Shown here: positions 7,135 through 16,480 of the stretch, piece after piece | Layout of the letters: each line of letters opens with the position of its first letter | Numbering within the stretch: the stretch's first letter is position 1 | NCBI GenBank assembly: GCA_963725175.1 | Contig: CAVRXH010000006.1 | Span: 3,658,001 to 3,722,000, forward strand | Source: DASUBV01 sp963725175 | Lineage (GTDB): Bacteria > Actinomycetota > Actinomycetes > Streptosporangiales > Streptosporangiaceae | Length of the DNA stretch: 64,000 nucleotides | Reading direction: 5' to 3' | Notes under the pieces: model-generated | Told to the model about the DNA's origin: nothing | Databases searched by the model: none | What the model saw: the letters and a program-made list of their open reading frames with translations, nothing else | Translations under genes and position numbers: made by a program

Positions 7135-8940
7135 CTACCCCTGCTTGTGGTGGTGCCGCCGCCGCTCCGCCGCCGGCGACGGGGTAGTGCTCGGCGACGG
7201 GCTGGTGCTCGGCGGCGGAGTGGTGCTCGGCGGCGGAGTGGTGGTGGCACCCGCCGCGATCTCGATGGTGATCGTCGCGCCCTCCGCCACGGTCTTGCCC
7301 GCAGTCGGGTTCATGGCGAACACGGTGCCCGGCGTGAAGCCGGTCGGGGCGGTGCCGGTGACCGCGTTGACGACGAAGTCCTTGCTTTCCAGCTCGGAGG
7401 TGGCCGCCGCCTGGGTCTCGCCGATCACGCTCGGCACCGCGACCCCGCCCTCGGACACGTCGATGACCACCTGGCTGCCGGGGGGGAGCTTGGTGCCTGC
7501 CGCCGGATGCTGCTTGACCACGACACCCGCGGGCCGGGTAGACGGGACGGACTTCACCTCGGCGCTCAGGCCGGCGCTCTGGATGTCCGACTCGGCCTTG
7601 GCCTGGGTCTCGCCGATCACCGACGGGACCATCTTGGTGCCCACACCGCTGGACACGACGAGGTTGACTACCGTGTGCGCGGACACATTCTGGCCGTTCG
7701 GCGGCGAGCTGGAGATCACGTGATTGCGCGCGATCGTCGCGCTGGGCTTCCTGGTGATCGGCCCGACCGTCAGGTCGGCGTTGACGATCGCCTTCCTCGC
7801 CTTGGCCAGTGACAGGCCGTTCACGGCCGGGACCGAGATGTTCCCGCCGTTGCCGGAGACGAACTTGAACGCGTAGATGCCGCCGGCCACCAGCAGCAGC
7901 GCGATGATCGCGACGATCACCCACGGCCACGCCTTCCGGCGCGGCGGCTCGCCGTAGTCCTGCGAGCCGTCCTCAGGTCCGTACCGGTACGGCGTCATGG
8001 TGCTGGTCGGGCCCGCGACCTGCGTGGCCTGGGTGGCCATCCGCCTGGTCCCTGTCGCGTACATGTCCGGCCGCATCTGCGCGGCCACCGGGGCACCGGA
8101 CAGGGCGCGCTGGATGTCGTTGCGCATCTCGCCGGCCGACTGGTAGCGGTCGGCCGGGTCCTTGGCCATCGCCTTGAGCACGATGGCGTCGGCCCACGGC
8201 GGCACCTCGGGGTCGATCAGGGACGGCGGGACCGGGTCCTCCCTGACGTGCTGGTAGGCGATGGCCACCGGGGAGTCCCCGGTGAACGGCGGCCGCCCGG
8301 TCAGCAGCTCGTACAGCAGGCAGCCGGTCGAGTACAGGTCGCTGCGGGCGTCCACCCGCTCGCCCCTGGCCTGCTCCGGCGACAGGTACTGCGCGGTCCC
8401 GATGACCTGGGCGGTCTGCGTCATGGTGGCCTGGGTGTCGCTGACCGCCCTGGCGATGCCGAAGTCCATGACCTTCACGTCGCCGGTGCGGGTCAGCATC
8501 ACGTTGCCGGGCTTGATGTCCCGGTGCACGATGCCGTTGCGGTGGCTGTAGTCCAGCGCGCGCAGCACCCCGTCGGTGATCTCGGCGGCCCGCTCGGGGA
8601 GCAGCCGGCGGTCATCGCGCAGCAGGTCGCGGAGCGTCCGGCCGTCCACGAATTCCATGACGATGTAGGGCACGGGAGTGCCGCCGACCATGTCCTCGCC
8701 GGTGTCGTAGACGGCGACGATGGACGGGTGGTTCAGCGACGCCGCGGACTGGGCCTCGCGGCGGAACCGGGCCTGGAAGGTCTGGTCACGCGCCAGATCG
8801 TCGCGGAGCGTCTTCACGCCGACGATGCGGTCCAGCCGGATATCGCGGGCCCGGAAGACCTCGGCCATGCCACCACGCCCGACGATCCCGTCGAGCTCGT
8901 AGCGACCGCCGAGCAGCCGTGGCTGGGTCATGTCTCGCAC
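7135..8940 (-). CDS. pknB: Serine/threonine protein kinase with PASTA domains
   Basis: A 601-residue receptor kinase. Kinase domain: GRGGMAEVF (21-29), Lys43, HRDIKPGN (139-146), DFG (159-161), and GTAQYLSPEQARG. A membrane segment (about 337-360) is followed by three PASTA repeats (about 369-570), which bind muropeptides or lipid II. A Pro/Ser/Thr tail ends in RRRHHHKQG. PknB controls peptidoglycan synthesis and division. It is the last gene of the fhaA-fhaB-pstP-rodA-pbpA-pknB series. GTG at 8940 has AGGACGG upstream; ATG at 8931 is also possible. Confidence 0.95.
   Translation of the reverse strand: MRDMTQPRLLGGRYELDGIVGRGGMAEVFRARDIRLDRIVGVKTLRDDLARDQTFQARFRREAQSAASLNHPSIVAVYDTGEDMVGGTPVPYIVMEFVDGRTLRDLLRDDRRLLPERAAEITDGVLRALDYSHRNGIVHRDIKPGNVMLTRTGDVKVMDFGIARAVSDTQATMTQTAQVIGTAQYLSPEQARGERVDARSDLYSTGCLLYELLTGRPPFTGDSPVAIAYQHVREDPVPPSLIDPEVPPWADAIVLKAMAKDPADRYQSAGEMRNDIQRALSGAPVAAQMRPDMYATGTRRMATQATQVAGPTSTMTPYRYGPEDGSQDYGEPPRRKAWPWVIVAIIALLLVAGGIYAFKFVSGNGGNISVPAVNGLSLAKARKAIVNADLTVGPITRKPSATIARNHVISSSPPNGQNVSAHTVVNLVVSSGVGTKMVPSVIGETQAKAESDIQSAGLSAEVKSVPSTRPAGVVVKQHPAAGTKLPPGSQVVIDVSEGGVAVPSVIGETQAAATSELESKDFVVNAVTGTAPTGFTPGTVFAMNPTAGKTVAEGATITIEIAAGATTTPPPSTTPPPSTSPSPSTTPSPAAERRRHHHKQG
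7204..7239 (-). repeat. Tandem duplication, 2 x 18 bp, in the pknB tail
   Basis: GGTGCTCGGCGGCGGAGT occurs at 7204-7221 and 7222-7239, with a degenerate copy before it. It encodes repeated Pro/Ser/Thr units of the extracellular C-terminal tail. Confidence 0.75.
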
Positions 8941-9017
8941 TTACGTTACCGTCCTGCTAATTGAGTGCCCGGGCCGGCGGGACAGGCCCGGCTGGCGCGC
9001 ACATGTCGTCCGGATGG

Positions 9018-10496
9018 TCATGACAGCCCCAGGTAGGCGCGGATGACCTGCACGGCGATCGGCGCGGCGGCATCCGCCCCGAAGCCGCCGCCCTTCACGA
9101 TGACGCCGACCGCTATCTTCGGGTCGTTGGCGGGTGCGAAGCAGGTGAAGACCGCGTCGTCCAGGTTGGTGTTGTTAATTCCGTTCTGTGCCGTGCCCGT
9201 CTTCCCGGCGATCAGCACGCCCGCCACGCTGGCATTGGCGGTCGCGTAGGCGGTGCCCGCGGGGTTCTGGGTGACCTGCTTCATCATCTGGGCCAGGTAA
9301 CTGGCCACGGTGGGGGTCACCGGGTGGCTCAGCGCCTTGGGCGCGGCCGACTGGATCACCGACAGGTCAGGCGCCTGGACCCGCTGCACCAGGTACGGGG
9401 TCATCAGCGTGCCGTGGTCGGCGACCGTGGCGGCCATCATCGCTTCCTCAAGCGGGGTGACCTGGTCGTCGAACTGGCCGATCGCCGAGTACGCGGTCAG
9501 CGCGGGGTCGGTCACGTGCGGGAAGGTGCTCGGCGCGACGGTCAGCGGGATCGCCTGGTCAGGATTGTTGTACCCGTAGGCGTCGGCGTACCGGCGCAGG
9601 ACCGGTCCCGTGACCTTCATCCCGAGTGAGCCGAACGCGGTGTTGCAGGACAGCCAGAATGCCTGGATGATCGGCGGCTTTCCGTCGCCGCAGACCTCGT
9701 TGTCGTCGTTGATCAGCACGTGGCCGTTGCCCAGCGATAGCTGCGTCGGGGCGTAGACGGAGCTGTTCGGATTGGCTACCCGGTGGGTGCTGTAGGCGGC
9801 CGAGCTGGTGATGATCTTGAAGGTGGAGCCGGGCGGGTAGGTGACCTGGAGCGCCCGGTTCAGCAGCGGCTGGGACGGGTCGGCTCGGTAGGAGTTGTCG
9901 ATCGACTTGAGCTTGCTGCCGCTCAGGGTGGCGTACCGGTTCGGGTTGAAAGTCGGGAAGGAGGCCATGGCCAGGATGGCGCCGGTAGCCGGGTTGAGGG
10001 CGACCACGGCGCCCTGGTGCCCGCCGTCATTCGCCAGCGCCTTGTAGGCGGCCTGCTGGGCGCGCGGGCTGATGGTCAGCGAGACGGTCGCGCCGAGCTT
10101 GGGCTTCCCGGTGATCATGCTGATCAGGTTGTGCACCTCAAGCCGGGGGTCGGTGCCCGACAGTTCCTTGTTCTCGCTGTCCTCGATGCCGCTGGTGCCG
10201 TAGATGGAGTCGTAGCCGGTCACCGGGGCGTAGGCCGCCCCGTAGGGGTAGTACCGCCGGTAGATCCCGTTGTTGCCCTTGATCAGCCGGGACTCCGCGA
10301 TCTTCACGTCCGAGCCGTCCCCGACGGCGAGGATCGGCCCGCGCTGGTACTGGAACTGCTGGTTGAAGATCCGGATGTTGCCCGGCTTGTCGGCCAGGCT
10401 GGACGACTCGAACGCCTGCACGTAGTTCACGTTGATGAGCAGCAGGACGAACATGGCCAGGCAGGCCATGGACAGGCGGAGCAGCGCGCGGTTCAT
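9018..10496 (-). CDS. pbpA: Penicillin-binding protein 2-type transpeptidase
   Basis: A 492-residue class B PBP with one N-terminal membrane anchor (about 8-28). The transpeptidase motifs are all present: STFK at 224-227, SCN at 283-285 and KTGTAQ at 432-437. It cross-links peptidoglycan outside the membrane, working with the RodA/FtsW-type polymerase encoded just upstream. Its ATG overlaps the stop of that gene (ATGA), indicating coupled translation. Length and motifs are normal for actinobacterial PbpA. Confidence 0.95.
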   Translation of the reverse strand: MNRALLRLSMACLAMFVLLLINVNYVQAFESSSLADKPGNIRIFNQQFQYQRGPILAVGDGSDVKIAESRLIKGNNGIYRRYYPYGAAYAPVTGYDSIYGTSGIEDSENKELSGTDPRLEVHNLISMITGKPKLGATVSLTISPRAQQAAYKALANDGGHQGAVVALNPATGAILAMASFPTFNPNRYATLSGSKLKSIDNSYRADPSQPLLNRALQVTYPPGSTFKIITSSAAYSTHRVANPNSSVYAPTQLSLGNGHVLINDDNEVCGDGKPPIIQAFWLSCNTAFGSLGMKVTGPVLRRYADAYGYNNPDQAIPLTVAPSTFPHVTDPALTAYSAIGQFDDQVTPLEEAMMAATVADHGTLMTPYLVQRVQAPDLSVIQSAAPKALSHPVTPTVASYLAQMMKQVTQNPAGTAYATANASVAGVLIAGKTGTAQNGINNTNLDDAVFTCFAPANDPKIAVGVIVKGGGFGADAAAPIAVQVIRAYLGLS

Positions 10497-11932
10497 CCGG
10501 CCCTGACCACCTGCGTCATGCCCTCGTCCTGGATCGGCTGCGGGGCTGGCTTGCGGCCGGAATCGCTGACCCGCATCAGCAGCCCGATCATCGCCCAGCT
10601 CGCCACCAGCGAGGAGCCACCCTGGGAGAGGAACGGGGTGGTGATGCCGGTCAGCGGGATCAGCCCGCTGACCCCGCCGACGATCACGAAGACCTGGAGG
10701 GCGAGGACGAAGGCCAGGCCGCCGGCCAGCAGCTTGGAGAACGGGTCCTTGACGCCGATCGCGGCGCGCAGGCCGCGCTGCACCAGCAGGCCGAACAGCA
10801 GCAGCAGCGCCATCAGCCCGGTCAGGCCGAGCTCCTCGCCGAACGCGGTGACGATGTAGTCGCTCTGCACCAGCGGGGTCCAGTACGGCTGGCCATGGCC
10901 GAGGCCGGTGCCGAAAATCCCGCCGAAGCCCATCCCCTCCAGACCCTGCACGAGCTGGTAGGCGCTCCCGGTGGCGTTGCTCCCGGCGAACGGGTGCAGC
11001 CAGTCGGTGAACCGCACCTCTACGTGCGGGATCACCGTGCCGGCCAGCCAGGAGCCGCCGATGAACAAGGAGAAGCCGATCAGCAGCCAGGAGGTGCGCT
11101 GGGTGGCGATGTAGATCATGGCCACGAACAGGCCGAAGAACAGCGCCGAGGTGCCGATGTCGGTCTCGAAGAACAGGATCAGCAGGCTGGCGGCCCAGGC
11201 GATGAGCACCGGGCCTAGGTCCTTGGCCCTGGGCAGGTCGATGCCCAGCACCCGGCGGCCCGCCAGCGCCAGCACGTCCCGCTTGTTGACCAGGTATCCG
11301 GCGAAGAAGACGGCTAGGGCGAGCTTGGCGAACTCGCCCGGCTGGATCGAGAACCCGCCGATCTTGAGCCAGATCTTCGCGCCCTGAACAGACGGGGCCA
11401 AGCTGCTGGGCAGCAGGGCGGGAAGGGCCAGCAGCACCAGGCCGAGCGCCCCCAGCGTGTAGGTGTAGCGCTGGAGCACCCTGGGCTGCCTGATCACCGC
11501 CAGCACCAGCACGAACGCGGCGACGCCGACCGCGGACCAGATCAGCTGGAACAGGGTCGCGGTCGAGGACATGGTGCTGATCGCCTGGCCGGGGTTGCCG
11601 TTCCTGCCGGACTCCTGCAGCCGCCAGATCATCACCACGCCCAGGCCGTTGAGCAGCGCGGCGACCGGCAGCATCAGCGGGTCGGCCCACGGCGCCAGCC
11701 TGCGGACGGCCAGGTGCGCGGCGCCCATCAGGGCCGCGAAGATAACGCAGTACAGCGGCAGGCTGGCGGGGACCTTCCCGTCCAGGCCGAGGCCGGCGCA
11801 GGCATAGGCAAGCGCCACCACGATCACGGCGAACGTGAGCATCAGCAGCTCGGTCCTGCGCCGGCTGCGCGGCATCGGGACAGCGTCGCTGCTGAGGACC
11901 GGCGCCGGCAACGCGCCGGAGAAGCTGCTCAT
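10493..11932 (-). CDS. rodA: FtsW/RodA/SpoVE-family peptidoglycan polymerase
   Basis: A 479-residue SEDS protein with about twelve membrane segments. Typical family motifs are visible: IWLKIGGFSIQPGEFAKLAL, LLILFFETDIGTSALFFG, and near the end GLIPLTGITTPFLSQGGSS. SEDS proteins polymerise glycan strands from lipid II. The start at 11932 overlaps the pstP stop, and its own stop overlaps the pbpA start. The pairing with pbpA makes this the elongation-type RodA by context. Confidence 0.93.
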   Translation of the reverse strand: MSSFSGALPAPVLSSDAVPMPRSRRRTELLMLTFAVIVVALAYACAGLGLDGKVPASLPLYCVIFAALMGAAHLAVRRLAPWADPLMLPVAALLNGLGVVMIWRLQESGRNGNPGQAISTMSSTATLFQLIWSAVGVAAFVLVLAVIRQPRVLQRYTYTLGALGLVLLALPALLPSSLAPSVQGAKIWLKIGGFSIQPGEFAKLALAVFFAGYLVNKRDVLALAGRRVLGIDLPRAKDLGPVLIAWAASLLILFFETDIGTSALFFGLFVAMIYIATQRTSWLLIGFSLFIGGSWLAGTVIPHVEVRFTDWLHPFAGSNATGSAYQLVQGLEGMGFGGIFGTGLGHGQPYWTPLVQSDYIVTAFGEELGLTGLMALLLLFGLLVQRGLRAAIGVKDPFSKLLAGGLAFVLALQVFVIVGGVSGLIPLTGITTPFLSQGGSSLVASWAMIGLLMRVSDSGRKPAPQPIQDEGMTQVVRAG

Positions 11933-13350
11933 CCCGACCCCTGCGTGGTGCAGTACGCGGGCGCGGTGGGCCTGGGCGGGTAGGCCTTGACCTTGGCCAG
12001 TTCCTGCTTCTGCTTCTTGGTCGGCTTGTGACCCTTGCGGATGACCGGTGCCTTGGGCTTGTTCGCCGTCCAGTGCGCCAGCTCCGCGCTGGACTTCCGG
12101 CACAGGTAGCCGCGCTGGATGTTCTGCACGATCCGGCGGGCCTCGGTCAGGCTGCCCGAGGAGGTCGGCAGCACCAGCACGCTGCCCTGGACGTCGGAAA
12201 CCGGGACGCCGGTCCGCTGGTAGGTGCTGGACAGGTGCAGGCCGGCGACGCTCTGGTTGACGCCCCGGTAGATGATCACCTGCTTGCCGTCGGTGCCGAC
12301 GTAGTACTGGCCCTGGGTGACCCGCCAGGCGAAGTAGCCGCCGCCGGCGATGACCAGCAGCAGGATCACCAGGATCGAGGTGACGATCGGCCACCGGCGC
12401 CGGCCGCCATCGGCAAGGTCGTCGCCGTAATCGTCGTCGGCGTAGTGATAGCCGTTGGCAGAGGCGGTGCTCATCCGCGCCGATGGCGCGGCGGGCGGCG
12501 GCTCCTGGGTGAGCAGGTGCGCCCGGCTGGCCGGGCTGTCCCCGCGCGGCCGCGGCTTGCCCTCGCCGCTGGTCGCCGCGCCTGCCAGCACGGTCTCGGT
12601 GCTCGGCGCCACCGGGCCGGTCACGGTGTCCACCACGTCCGCGACGATGCAGGTGATGTTGTCAGGGCCGCCGGCCCTGATGGCCAGGTCGATCAGGTGC
12701 AGCACGGCCTGGTCGGGGTCGGCCACCCCGGCCAGCGTCTTGTGCAGGGTCTGGTCGGTGACCACGTCGGAGAGGCCATCGGAGCAGATCAGGTACCGGT
12801 CGCCGAGCCTGCCCTCGCGGATCTCCAGGTCGGGGTCTGGCTCTGACCCGCTTTGCAGGGCGCGCATGACCAGCGACCGCTGCGGATGGGTGGCCGCCGC
12901 CTCCGGCGTCAGTCTGCCCTCATCCACCAGCGACTGGACCAGCGTGTGATCGCGGGAGATCTGGCCGAACTCACCGTCGCGCAGCATGTAGGCCCGCGAG
13001 TCGCCGATGTGGCACAGGGCCACCGTGGCCCCCGACCACAGCAGGGCCGTCAGCGTGGTGCCCATCCCCTCCACCGAGGGATCGGCGACGCTCATCTCGT
13101 GCAGGGTGATGCTTGCCTCGCTGACCGCGCTGGCCAGCGCGCGGAGCATGTCCTGCTCATCGTGCAGGCCAGCGTGATCGAGGGGGGAGATCGCGGAGAT
13201 CGCGACGGCGCTGGCGACCTCACCCGCGGCATGCCCGCCCATGCCGTCGGCGATCACCAGGAGGTTCGGGCCCGCGTAGGCGGAATCCTCGTTGCCCTCA
13301 CGGAGCAGGCCGACGTCCGAGCGGAGCGCGTAATGCAGTGCGAGACTCAT
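11929..13350 (-). CDS. pstP: PP2C-family Ser/Thr phosphatase
   Basis: A 473-residue protein. PP2C motifs lie in the first 240 residues: RSDVGLLREGNEDS, VIADGMGGHAAGE, LCHIGDSRAY and ICSDGLSDVV. Their Asp residues bind the metal pair. One membrane segment (about 338-360) precedes a 110-residue extracellular part with two cysteines. PstP reverses phosphorylation by PknB. It overlaps fhaB upstream and rodA downstream by four bases each. Confidence 0.94.
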   Translation of the reverse strand: MSLALHYALRSDVGLLREGNEDSAYAGPNLLVIADGMGGHAAGEVASAVAISAISPLDHAGLHDEQDMLRALASAVSEASITLHEMSVADPSVEGMGTTLTALLWSGATVALCHIGDSRAYMLRDGEFGQISRDHTLVQSLVDEGRLTPEAAATHPQRSLVMRALQSGSEPDPDLEIREGRLGDRYLICSDGLSDVVTDQTLHKTLAGVADPDQAVLHLIDLAIRAGGPDNITCIVADVVDTVTGPVAPSTETVLAGAATSGEGKPRPRGDSPASRAHLLTQEPPPAAPSARMSTASANGYHYADDDYGDDLADGGRRRWPIVTSILVILLLVIAGGGYFAWRVTQGQYYVGTDGKQVIIYRGVNQSVAGLHLSSTYQRTGVPVSDVQGSVLVLPTSSGSLTEARRIVQNIQRGYLCRKSSAELAHWTANKPKAPVIRKGHKPTKKQKQELAKVKAYPPRPTAPAYCTTQGSG

Positions 13351-13838
13351 CTGCGCAGCTCCAAGACGGTCTTACCAATACGTATGGGCACGCCGACTGG
13401 CACCGGGGTGGGTTGCGTCACCTTCTGCCGGTCGAGATAGGTGCCGTTGGTGGAGCCGAGATCTTCCACGAGCCACTGACCATCCTGCGGGAAGAGCCGG
13501 GCATGACGGGTGGAAGCGTAGTCATCCGTGAGCACCAGCGTGGCGTCATCGGCGCGACCGATGGTGATCTGGTTGTCCGCCAGCGGGATGATGGTCCCGC
13601 TGAGCGTGCCCGCCGTCACCACCACCTGCTGGGGTGCGGCCCGGCCCGGCCGGCTGCTCGGCCGCCTGGCGGGCGGCGGCGGCGCTGGGCGCGGCGGCTT
13701 GGCCTTGCGGGCCTGGCGGCGGCGCCGGGCGGACGGCCCGAACAGGTCGGTCCTGACCACGCCGACGGCCGCGATGACGAATAGCCACAGCACGGCAAGG
13801 AACGCGAGCCTGATGAGAGTGAGCGTGAGCGCGTTCAT
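13347..13838 (-). CDS. fhaB: Membrane-anchored FHA protein
   Basis: A 163-residue protein with an N-terminal membrane segment, a basic Pro/Arg linker and a C-terminal FHA domain: ITIGRADDATLVL, YASTRHARL and LVEDLGSTNGTYLD. FHA domains bind phosphothreonine. In this locus FhaB (FipA) links PknB signalling to division proteins. It overlaps pstP by four bases. Confidence 0.92.
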   Translation of the reverse strand: MNALTLTLIRLAFLAVLWLFVIAAVGVVRTDLFGPSARRRRQARKAKPPRPAPPPPARRPSSRPGRAAPQQVVVTAGTLSGTIIPLADNQITIGRADDATLVLTDDYASTRHARLFPQDGQWLVEDLGSTNGTYLDRQKVTQPTPVPVGVPIRIGKTVLELRR

Positions 13839-13907
13839 CGGGTCATGAGTCCTTGGCTTGCTGTGGCGGCCTGTGCGTGCGGCGCCCGGCGCACAGTCGC
13901 CGCGTCC

Positions 13908-14660
13908 CTAGTAGATGCTGTCCCGGCGGAAAACCAGTGTGGTACGGCCGAGCGTGACCTCCGTGCCGTCGCCCAGCGTGATGCGCCGGACCGGCTGGCC
14001 ATTCACGAAGGTCCCGTTGGTCGACCCGAGGTCCACGAGCACGACCTCGCCGTCCTCTACCCGCAGCTCCGCGTGGTGCCGGGAGACCCCCGGATCCACC
14101 AGGCGCAGGTCGCAGTCAGTGCCCCGGCCGAGAATGGTGATCGGCGCGTTCAGGTCGTAGGTCCGCTGCGTGCTGCCGTCGGCGCCGTCCGGGCCTGACA
14201 CCAGCAGCCGGGGCTTGCCGCTGAAGTTTCCTGGCGGGCGGGGCAGGTCGCTTGACGGCCGCCGGATCTCGCCGTCCTCCACCGTGGTGCCCCTGATCAC
14301 GCCCGACCTGATACGGAACGTCCCGGTGGTCAGGTCAGGTACGTCCTCGAACCGCATCTGCACCGGCCCGACGAACGAGTAGCCCTGCTCCCTGGCGTAC
14401 TCACGGGCCAGGGTGGCCAGCTCGATGCCGAGGCTGTCGGCGTAGACCTCAAGCCGCTGGTAGTCCGGCTCCGCGATCTCGACCACGAAATCGTTGGGTA
14501 CCAGGGTCCGGCCCTGCGCGACAATGGCCGCGCGGTCGTCCATCTCGCGCTGGACCGCGCTGGCAACCTCGACCGGCTGCAACTCGGACTTGAACGCCCG
14601 CGCGAAGGCACCTTCGACCATCCCTTCCAGGCGGTGCTCAAACCGCTGCAGGACTCCCAC
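13908..14660 (-). CDS. fhaA: DUF3662/FHA domain protein FhaA
   Basis: A 250-residue protein. The N-terminal DUF3662 part (about 1-115) begins MGVLQRFEHRLEGMVEGAFA. The FHA domain (about 170-248) has ITILGRGTDCDLRL, SRHHAEL and DLGSTNGTFVN. FhaA is a cytoplasmic reader of PknB phosphorylation, affecting MviN and lipid II export in mycobacteria. GTG at 14660 is supported by GAGAGGAGG upstream. It is the first gene of the operon and is divergent from tRNA-Leu. Confidence 0.94.
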   Translation of the reverse strand: MGVLQRFEHRLEGMVEGAFARAFKSELQPVEVASAVQREMDDRAAIVAQGRTLVPNDFVVEIAEPDYQRLEVYADSLGIELATLAREYAREQGYSFVGPVQMRFEDVPDLTTGTFRIRSGVIRGTTVEDGEIRRPSSDLPRPPGNFSGKPRLLVSGPDGADGSTQRTYDLNAPITILGRGTDCDLRLVDPGVSRHHAELRVEDGEVVLVDLGSTNGTFVNGQPVRRITLGDGTEVTLGRTTLVFRRDSIY

Positions 14661-14705
14661 CGTTGGTACCTCCTCTCGCTACTCGCATCCGATCGTATAG
14701 GCGTC

Positions 14706-14733
14706 TTGGCAGCAGTTGCGGACGTGCTAGCCT
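14706..14733 (+). promoter_or_regulatory. Probable tRNA-Leu promoter
   Basis: TTGGCA (14706-14711) and TAGCCT (14728-14733) are 16 bases apart and end 12 bases before the tRNA. Position and hexamers fit a sigma-70-type promoter, though the -10 is weak. Confidence 0.45.
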
Positions 14734-14745
14734 GTCTGCTGCCCA

Positions 14746-14828
14746 GGGCGGGTGGCGGAACGGCAGACGCGCACGGTTCAGGTCCGTGTGTCCGAGAGGA
14801 CGTGAGGGTTCAAATCCCTCCTCGCCCA
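14746..14828 (+). tRNA. tRNA-Leu (anticodon CAG)
   Basis: An 83-nt class II tRNA. Acceptor stem GGGCGGG pairs with CTCGCCC (one G-U). The anticodon stem CACGG/CCGTG encloses TTCAGGT, with CAG at 14779-14781. A long variable arm (TGTCCGAGAGGACGT) and the T-arm GAGGG TTCAAAT CCCTC follow. CCA is not encoded. Confidence 0.96.
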
Positions 14829-14979
14829 CATCAGCTCCTCAGCCTGGTAGCTCGCCGGAGATCCGGCGGGTTGCCGGCGCTTGCCGCAGCTTAAATGCAC
14901 GGCGGCTCCCTTGTCACCGCAAGGCGCTAGCAGGCTGCCCAGGTGCGGAAACTAGGGCCGGCGAGGCACAATCGATCTC

Positions 14980-15858
14980 GTGCCAGAACTTCCCGAGGTC
15001 GCCGCACTGGCCGCTGACCTGCGCGAGCGCGCGGCCGGCCGGGTTGTCGAACGCGCGGATATCGCGGAGTTCGCGGTGCTGAAGACCTACGATCCGCCGC
15101 TCACCGCGCTGCACGGCGCCACGATCACCACGGCCGGGCGGCATGGCAAGTTCCTTGACCTGAGCGCCGAGCCGGCCGCCGGCGGCGCGCCCCTGCACCT
15201 CGTCATCCACCTGGCCAGGGCGGGCTGGCTGCGCTGGCGCGAGTCGCTGCCCGCCGGGCCGACCCGGCCGGGCAGGGGCCCGCTGGCCTTCCGGCTCGCC
15301 TTCGCCGACGGGGCCGGCTTCGACCTGACCGAGGCGGGCACCCGCAAGCGGCTGGCGGTCTACCTGGTCACCGACCCGGCGGCGGTCCCCGGCATCGCCT
15401 CGCTCGGCCCCGATCCGCTCGATCCCGCATTCACCCCCGAGGTGCTGGCCGCGCTCCTGGCGGGGCGGCGTACCCAGATCAAGGGCGTGCTGCGGGACCA
15501 GAAGCTGATCGCCGGGATCGGCAACGCCTACTCCGACGAGGTGCTGCACGCGGCCAGGATGTCGCCGTACCGGCTGGCCTCCAGCCTGACCGCCGAGGAC
15601 GTGGCGGCCCTGCACGCGGTCATCGTGACCACTCTGGAAGAGGCGATCGCCCGCTCGGATGGCCTGGCCGCCAGCGACCTGAAGAAGGAGAAGAAGGCAG
15701 GCCTGCGGGTTCATGGCCGGGCCGGGCAGCCCTGCCCGGTCTGCGGTGACACCATCCGCGAGGTGTCGTTCGCCGACTCCGCGCTCCAGTACTGCCCGAC
15801 CTGCCAGACCGGCGGCAAGCCGCTGGCCGACCGGCGGATGTCGCGGCTGCTGAAATAG
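14980..15858 (+). CDS. Fpg/Nei-family DNA glycosylase
   Basis: A 292-residue protein starting with GTG, giving the family's N-terminal MPELPEV; the catalytic Pro follows the initiator Met. Further motifs: AGRHGKFLDL, the H2TH region RRTQIKGVLRDQKLIAGIGNAYSDE (with conserved K, N), and a C-terminal zinc finger CPVCG...CPTCQTGGKPLADRRMSRLLK. The family excises oxidised bases. The exact substrate (8-oxoG or oxidised pyrimidines) cannot be told. It ends at a strong bidirectional hairpin. Confidence 0.92.
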   Translation: MPELPEVAALAADLRERAAGRVVERADIAEFAVLKTYDPPLTALHGATITTAGRHGKFLDLSAEPAAGGAPLHLVIHLARAGWLRWRESLPAGPTRPGRGPLAFRLAFADGAGFDLTEAGTRKRLAVYLVTDPAAVPGIASLGPDPLDPAFTPEVLAALLAGRRTQIKGVLRDQKLIAGIGNAYSDEVLHAARMSPYRLASSLTAEDVAALHAVIVTTLEEAIARSDGLAASDLKKEKKAGLRVHGRAGQPCPVCGDTIREVSFADSALQYCPTCQTGGKPLADRRMSRLLK

Positions 15859-15878
15859 CCGCCACCTGGGCCCGGACG

Positions 15879-15920
15879 CTGAAGTAGCCCTGGCTGGGGG
15901 ATGTGCCAGGGCTACTTCAG
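15879..15920. terminator. Bidirectional terminator hairpin
   Basis: A perfect 16-bp stem at 15879-15894 and 15905-15920 (core TGAAGTAGCCCTGGC) with a 10-nt loop lies between the converging glycosylase and inhibitor genes. Confidence 0.75.
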
Positions 15921-15957
15921 GCCACAACGGGCACGGGGGCAGGCCCGCGCCCGTCAG

Positions 15958-16394
15958 CTAGTTGATGACCTGGTGGAGCTTGCTCCAGCGGGCCAGGTAG
16001 CACCCGCCGTCCATGATCGTCCGGTGCACCTTGACCCCGTAATAGGTGCCGCTGAAGATCGCCCGGCCCGCGTTGGCCAGGATCATCGGGCACATCTGGC
16101 CGGCGCGGCCCCGCGAAGGGGTCCTTGACGGCCTTCAGGGCGCGGCAGGCGGCCGCCGGGTCCGGGTGGGTACCCCCGGCCGGGTCGCATCGCAGCGTCC
16201 AGTGCCGGGCGGGCTTGCCCGGCACGCCCTGCACGGTGATGGTCAGCGAGACCTTGGGCTTGGCAGGCGCGGCGGTTGGCGCGGCCACGCTGCCGCAGGC
16301 CGCGACGGCGAGCGTGCCGGCGGCGAGCAGGCAGCGCGCGGTAGCGACCAGTGCCCTGGAGCGCCGCTGCGCGGGGAGCTTCTCGTGCGTCATG
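15958..16394 (-). CDS. Subtilisin-inhibitor-like lipoprotein, frameshifted
   Basis: The first frame gives a signal peptide with a lipobox (LAVAACG) and the start of a Streptomyces subtilisin inhibitor-like domain: SLTITVQGVPG, WTLRCDPAGGTHPDPAAACRAL. The domain's second half, QMCPMILANAGRAIFSGTYYG... GGCYLARWSK and stop, lies in another frame. Removing one base from the G-run at 16109-16112 joins them. The four cysteines of the family would then be present. It would be a secreted, membrane-tethered protease inhibitor. As written it is broken; the single indel in a homopolymer may be an assembly error. Confidence 0.75.
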
Positions 16395-16480
16395 CTCCCT
16401 TGGACGCACCGGAAGCCGTCCCGGTTCCCCTGTCTCGCTGACGCTGTTTTCGCTGACTCGCAGGTAGCCCAGGTGGCAGC

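Noticed and set aside
9018..11690. A single 890-residue reading including pbpA plus an upstream extension
   Set aside because: The upstream 400 residues are an out-of-frame reading of rodA. The true pbpA start is the ATG at 10496, overlapping the rodA stop.
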